Of a stretch of 64,000 bases of DNA, positions 59,137 to 64,000 are shown piece after piece. Under the pieces are notes generated by a model. That model worked only from the letters and a program-made list of their open reading frames with translations, had not been told where the DNA came from and did not search any database. The stretch is from positions 6,076,001-6,140,000 of the forward strand of contig NGZR01000002.1 in NCBI GenBank assembly GCA_002197995.1, in the 5' to 3' direction. The number at the start of each line of letters is the position of its first letter. Within the stretch, counting starts at the first letter, position 1. A program made the position numbers and the translations under genes. The DNA comes from Gaeumannomyces sp. JS-464. Taxonomy: Eukaryota > Ascomycota > Sordariomycetes > Magnaporthales > Magnaporthaceae.

Positions 59137-59925
59137 ATGGACCAACGAAGCCCTCCCGAGTTCATCCTCGAGGCCTTTGCCGACCCGTCGACGGTGCGAG
59201 ATGTTGTCCGTGGTGAGTGGGCCTGTTCATGGCACACTCCCCTCCCCGCTCTCGCGCGCGGCCGCCTTTTATTTATTTATTCATTTTACTAACCTAGCGT
59301 TGCCAGGCATCCTGCACACCATCTTTTTCCATCGCTTCTTCCCATCGGTCCAGCCGCAAACCCGCGAGGTCCTGGACCTGACTCTCCCCCTCGTCGACGA
59401 TGTCGAGCTCGAGACCATGATAGACCAGCGCGCCGCCGCCCTGGCCCGCCAACTCGATGCCGCCCAGTCGCATCAGCACCACCCCTCGGGCGGCGGCCGC
59501 GGCCAGGTCTCGGTCCAGTTCTTCGAGAAGAAACGCCGCAAGACCTGGCTGGCCATGCGCGGAGATGAGGAGGTCTGCTGGGAATGGTGGACCGTCAAGG
59601 TCACGGTGGCCGAGCCCCGAACCGAGAGCGGTGCGTTGCCGTGTTTCCTCCGCCCCTCCCCTCCCCTCGCTCCCGACGAGAACGACACGTGAAAGAAGTC
59701 TTCTGATGCCTTTGTACCTCTGAAATCTTGTGCTGCCCTATAGAGCGCGCAAAGGTTCGCAAAGCCACCGAGGCCACCCTTCTCACCACCACGACTAAGA
59801 TTATCACCTTCGTCAACACCCACAAGGATCACATCCCGCCCATAACTACGACCGAATCGAATCCGTTCCCTTACCAGATCACGGTCAACCAGAAGGAGAC
59901 GAGCTTCAGGATGGGCATGTACTGA
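59137..59925 (+). CDS. ATG101: Autophagy-related protein 101
   Basis: Atg101 is a HORMA-fold protein that pairs with Atg13 in the Atg1/ULK kinase complex to start autophagosome formation; budding yeast lacks it but filamentous fungi keep it. Exons are 59137-59212, 59307-59630 and 59744-59925 (introns 94 and 113 bp, GT...AG), giving 193 residues with no frame break. The sequence shows MDQRSPPEFILEAFADP, GILHTIFFHRFFPSVQPQT, VSVQFFEKKRRKTWLAMRGD, ESERAKVRKATEATL, FVNTHKDHIPPITT and a short C-terminus RMGMY. The middle holds a short His/Gly-rich loop. The start was chosen because the N-terminal block begins immediately and an intron follows in phase. Confidence 0.95.
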
Positions 59926-61187
59926 TTCATGCAGACATCTGTGCCTCCAAATCCCTCCGGTTCCGTTAGCCGTGTCGTGCCCAGGCCTGCCGATGTAGCC
60001 CACCGCTACCACCTGGGGAGCATGCCGTGGGACCGGCCGCTCGAAACACGGCCATCAGACCGAGTGCGATCCATCCTCGGAGCGCGACCGCTGTTGCTTT
60101 GATCGCGAGGCTCGCACCTGTGGACGTCGGCCACCCAGCCCCGGCCACCCGAGAACAGCGTCGTGCCGGGAGCCCTGACGTCGAACCCTGCATCCCCTTT
60201 CTTGCCCGGGATATCTAGTCCGGGCCTTGTTTCTTACCAATGTCATCAAACACCACGATCTCGCGCGCGATGCTACCAAGGATCGTCTGGCTGGCATGGA
60301 CGAGAGAAACATCAGACATTCCGATAAAATAGCAACCGGGTCTCAAATTCATATAACTCTGCTGTCGAGAGTCCAGGGGAAACGGTATCAAGGGGGACGA
60401 AGTTGAATCAGTGGGCATACCGCTGCTGTCCGTTGTCTATCCGCTCTCTCGCCGTCCCTACTTAGCCCAAAAATCAAATCAGAACAAACCCAGAAAACGA
60501 GAAGTCAACTTTCAAATGACACCCATACCCGACATCCTGTCATGCTTGCCAATACTGCTTTACTCCAGACATCATCATGATTCGCGTAAACAAGAACCAA
60601 GAGAAAACATAGCGAAAAGGGATAATGAAAAAAGTAAAAGGAGAACGAGAAGGGGAATAGCGCAAGAATATGACAAAGAAGCTGTGGTAGACCAATTGTC
60701 CAACACCGTCGTTCAGGCCCCAAGATCCAGAACAAACTTTCCTCTTCGGTCCCAATACAGCTATGTCAAAGGGGTAATCGAACAGGGTCTGCTGTAGTAA
60801 TAAAATCAAAGCAATAAAAAGGGACAGAAAGGATGACGCAAATACCAAGACACTCATGAAAAGTCAAAAAAGACGATTAAAAAAAAAAAAAAAAAGAAAA
60901 CCGAGCTGGGTAGAACCTGTTCGTAGACACTGATGACACCGCCACTGCTTAGTTCGTTCTATTTGCGGCAAGTGGTCGAGGGTGAACAGATTTTCTAGTC
61001 GATCCGCGTCCCCTCGCAAGGAGCACGCAAGAACGAACTAGGCGGGGAAGGAGGTAGGTGGTAGTAAGAAGAAAGGGGGCACAAGAATAGAGAGAACCAG
61101 AATAAAATAGGTCATAAGTCGTGGGCGGGAGCCGAAGGCGACCAAGGCAAACCAACCGGCCACCACCGGTCAGTTATGTTGCCTCAC
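59926..61187. other. ATG101-forkhead convergent region
   Basis: The region is 1.26 kb. It includes the possible small gene at 60006-60418 and an A/T-rich stretch with an A16 run near 60879-60895. The rest is presumably the 3' UTR of the forkhead gene. Confidence 0.5.
60006..60418 (-). CDS. Possible small unknown protein (two exons)
   Basis: The minus strand gives ATG 60418 after an in-frame TAG, then MPTDSTSSPLIPFPLDSRQQ, GCYFIGMSDVSLVHASQTIL and GSIAREIVVFDDI. A GTAAG donor at 60237 and CAG acceptor at 60188 would remove 50 bp and join this in frame to FDVRAPGTTLFSGGRGWVAD, ending at TAG 60006-60008 (120 residues). I do not recognise the family. The intron is short and the ORF small, so this may be chance reading through a UTR. 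It would lie convergent to ATG101, 80 bp away. Confidence 0.3.
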
Positions 61188-63468
61188 TTAAAAACTGGTC
61201 GTGTAGCTGCGACCTAGCCCGGGCTTCCCCGACGACTTGGAAGTGCGAGATGGCTGTCCGATTTTGTCGAAGCCCTGCGTGATGTCGACGCCCGGGAAAT
61301 CGTTTGCCTCTTCCAAGAAGTTGGTCGAGCAGAAATCGTCAATGTTCAGCCATGTGTTCTCGGCATCTGCCGTCATGTCTGGTAGCTTCGCTGGGGATTG
61401 CAAGAACACCTTGCTAGGTGAGGACGGCAACAGCCCACCCGCCGGCGTTTTGCTGGGAGTGTCCAGCGTCGTCGCCGGGGAGCGCGTGGCTTTGAGGAGG
61501 GGAGCCGACGTGAGGGACCGCCGGGGTCCTGAATTTGTGATTTCGCCCAGAACACTCGTTGAGTTGGGTCGTTCCAGGCGCGGTCGCTTCAGGCTTCGTT
61601 TGACCGGCGAAGCCGTCCTCCACCGAAGGAAAGATAGACGGCATGGTCGAGTCTTGGAATATGTCGAACTCGGCAACGCCCGACGTGTCAACCCCGAAAC
61701 CAAAATCGTACACCGAGGGGTCAAAGTGATAACCTCCTGGCGTCCCCCAACTATTCTCCTGCTCGGGCATATCCAGGACTCTTCGCAGTGGCGAGTCAAC
61801 CATGCGTTGCACCTTGGCGCGGTGGAGTCTCAGGTTCGTGTTCGGTGAGACGGACGGCGGCGGCCTTGGTGGTGGTGCGAGCTTGACTGCCGGGGTCAGT
61901 GGTGGGAGCATCTGGCCAGCGTCATGGCCAGATGTCTGCCGAAGAGGCGACGACGATTGCGGCATGAATCCACTCCATGACCGTCCCTTGGAAGGGCTTT
62001 CGTATGAAGAGGCGCGTAGCCGTGCAATCTCCTCCTCGGCGCGTCCTCGCTTGATGCGTGGGCGATCGGCCTCCGATGTCAACAGCCGCCCATTCTGCTT
62101 GGATCGAATAACGGATGATTCCAGGGACGAGATATAGCCGCTGTCATCCATGGAAGCAAACTTGCGCTTGTGCGACTTGGCTGCGGACGAGTCCCGATGG
62201 TGGGAGGCCGGAGGGGGTGGCGGCGTGTTCCTCCGAGGCTCCAGGTGTCTAGGGATAGGCGGCGAGGAGTGCATCGCGGCAGCAAGAGGCGAATACCCAT
62301 TTGCGTCAACCAGAGGCTCGGTAGCAGCGGCCGCCGCCGCTTTGTCCAAAGCCTCATCGGCAGCCGCATTGTCGAACACGGGAATCGTGGCGTCGGATGA
62401 CGGCTCTTGCTCCAGCGGAGCGGGCAGAGCAAGGTTTGAGACGGTTGAGACGATGGGTGTTGCGGCAGACGCGAGCTGTGTGGGAAGTACGGGTTCGGAC
62501 GAGCTAGGAGGCGGAGGCAAGGACGGCTCAAGCACCGTGGACATGACCGAGACGCCATCCGAGGCAGAGATAGACTTCCTGGCAAGCTTCTCCTTCATAA
62601 AGAGGTGCTCCATCCCTGGCTCAATAGCCCAGTAGTTGCCCTTGCCTGGATCGTCCTTGGGGCGCTCGTGCTTGATGAAGTTTTTGTTCAGGCTGAGGTT
62701 GTGACGGATGCTGTTTTGCCAACCGGCATCGTTGGGGCTGTAGAATGAGAAGTTGTCCGAGATCCACTTGTAGATCTGGGAGAGCGTTAGGCGCCGTTGG
62801 GGAGAACGCAAGATGGCCATCCCGATAAGCATTGCGTAGCTGTGTCCTGGTTTAGTGCCGTCGTCGACAATAAGTGGGAAAGAATCGTGCGGGGGCAGAG
62901 GACCACCGTCGAGCCTGGGCTTCTTTTGCGGCCGACTGTCCTTGATCGGAGGGGCCTCGAGCAGTCGTTTGCCGGACGGCTTCTGGTAAAAGGACTCGAT
63001 GGATAGGCTCAGGGGTGGCGGGACAGGATACATCATCGGGGCCTGGTAGTTCTCCTTTCCGAGGTGGCCCGGTGCGGCAGCCGAGGCATTGGCAAAGGCG
63101 GGCTTTTGGGCGACCGTCTTGAAGCGAGACATGACTGGCTGCTTCTTGGGAAGCGAATCGGTGGGTGCCGGCTGCGTGCACGGTGGCATTATAGAGACGC
63201 CCCCGATATTCGTCTGTGATGCTTTCAGGGGAGCCAAGGGGGCGCCTCCCTGCGATGCTGGCTTAAAGGGAGACTGCCTCACAGCAGACACGTTGTGGTT
63301 CGGGGGGTTGAAGATGACGTTGCGATTGCTCGGCTGGAGCGCCCTTCGCGGGGCAGCGGAAGTCGGAGGCATCGGTGCGTGGCTAACAATGGGCGTGGTC
63401 TGGTCGAAGAAGCCGTCCTGGAATATCTGAAGAGGCTCAAGTGGCCCAAAACGCGCGTTTCTGGCCAT
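61188..63468 (-). CDS. Forkhead transcription factor (Hcm1/Sep1-like), with one frame break
   Basis: This is a nuclear DNA-binding regulator; fungal Hcm1/Sep1-type forkhead proteins control cell-cycle and septation genes. The frame from 63468 reads [20 protein letters not shown], then a Pro-rich region and a basic RPQKKPRL. The forkhead domain follows at about residues 206-288: [40 protein letters not shown] and [14 protein letters not shown]. No FHA domain is visible, which argues against Fkh1/2. At about 61611 one base too many moves the reading to the frame [19 protein letters not shown], then [14 protein letters not shown], and LGRSYTTSF before the stop. With that corrected the protein is about 759 residues. 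The usual domain start KPPYSYATLIG reads [11 protein letters not shown] here. Confidence 0.88.
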
Positions 63469-63635
63469 GCTGACCGGGCGGCCAGCGGGGATTCGGCGGG
63501 AGGCGCCGGCACTGCGAGGCGATTGCTGCCAGCGGCACAGGACCTGAAAGGATAGTTAGCACACGAGGGTCAAAAGGGATTAAGGTGGTATGAAGGGAGA
63601 TTTAGCGGAAAAACCAACGGGTTTTCCTTCGTAGT

Positions 63636-63673
<38 letters not shown>

Positions 63674-64000
63674 CATGATAGTGACACATCACTATGACCC
63701 AAAGAGAAGTGCAGAAAAAATAGAGCAGAGCAGAGAATGAGAGCGAGGGAGATGTTCATTTGCGTCTGGCTGACCTTTCACGTGGGTTCGGGACGTCGCA
63801 ATTACACAAGAACCGAAGGGGAGATGGACGCGAGCGGTTTTCCTCGATTCGTGATTGAGATTCGGCAAATGGGAGGGGCGCAGCGGTTTTCTCTGTCGAG
63901 GGTTGACCTCGGGGTTATCTAGCAGCTCACAAACTCCTCGAGGCGAAATCTAGGAACGTCATCGACGAGGCGAACGAGGCAAAATCGTGGGGATTGGCTC
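63469..64000. promoter_or_regulatory. Upstream region of the forkhead gene
   Basis: No coding signal was recognised. It contains a run of 31 A at 63640-63670, about 170 bp upstream of the start codon. Confidence 0.5.
63640..63670. repeat. Homopolymer A31
   Basis: A pure A-run, T31 on the strand of the forkhead gene; a poly(dT) tract of this kind commonly excludes nucleosomes in fungal promoters (general knowledge). Confidence 0.9.

Noticed and set aside
60411..60797. 128-codon plus-strand frame
   Set aside because: Low-complexity charged sequence in the likely 3' UTR of the forkhead gene, with no recognisable domain.

Overview
The window looks like nuclear DNA of a filamentous ascomycete (Pezizomycotina, probably Sordariomycetes). 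The right quarter is GC-rich and holds short-intron genes whose products include filamentous-fungal forms of EAF1/VID21, PEX3 and ATG101. The left three quarters are AT-rich and look heavily altered by repeat-induced point mutation (RIP): CAA/CAG and TGG codons have become stops throughout, TpA is in excess, and transposon domains are readable only across many stop codons.

Bases 1 to about 47,750 are a nest of transposons. Eight Ty3/Gypsy copies (G1 to G8), one Ty1/Copia element, two Pogo/Fot1-like DNA transposons (P1, P2) and one solo LTR can be placed by LTR ends, polypurine tracts, target-site duplications and protein motifs. The inferred nesting is G7 > G6 > G5 > G4 > G3 > Copia, with G1 in the Copia 5' LTR and G2 in the Copia gag. 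P1 sits in G1, P2 in G7, a solo LTR in the G1 chromodomain, and full-length G8 is at the right edge. Most left halves of the outer elements must lie outside the window. In several Gypsy copies the segment before the 3' LTR also carries, on the opposite strand, a basic coiled-coil reading frame and one or two tRNA-like sequences followed by an oligo-T run. This antisense module is the least explained feature here.

The repeat block ends about 150 bp from the stop codon of SPP2, a spliceosomal G-patch protein. From there to the right the order is: SPP2 (-), EAF1/VID21 (+, NuA4 scaffold with HSA and SANT domains), BET5 (+, TRAPP subunit), PEX3 (-, peroxisomal membrane biogenesis), ATG101 (+, autophagy initiation), a possible small unknown gene (-), and a forkhead transcription factor (-). 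These are unrelated housekeeping genes. SPP2/EAF1 and PEX3/ATG101 are divergent pairs that share upstream regions.

Four of the conserved genes (EAF1, BET5, PEX3, forkhead) can be read only by crossing small frame breaks, several next to homopolymer runs, while SPP2 and ATG101 are intact. Uncorrected indels in the assembly are the simplest explanation, but real decay cannot be excluded from this sequence alone.
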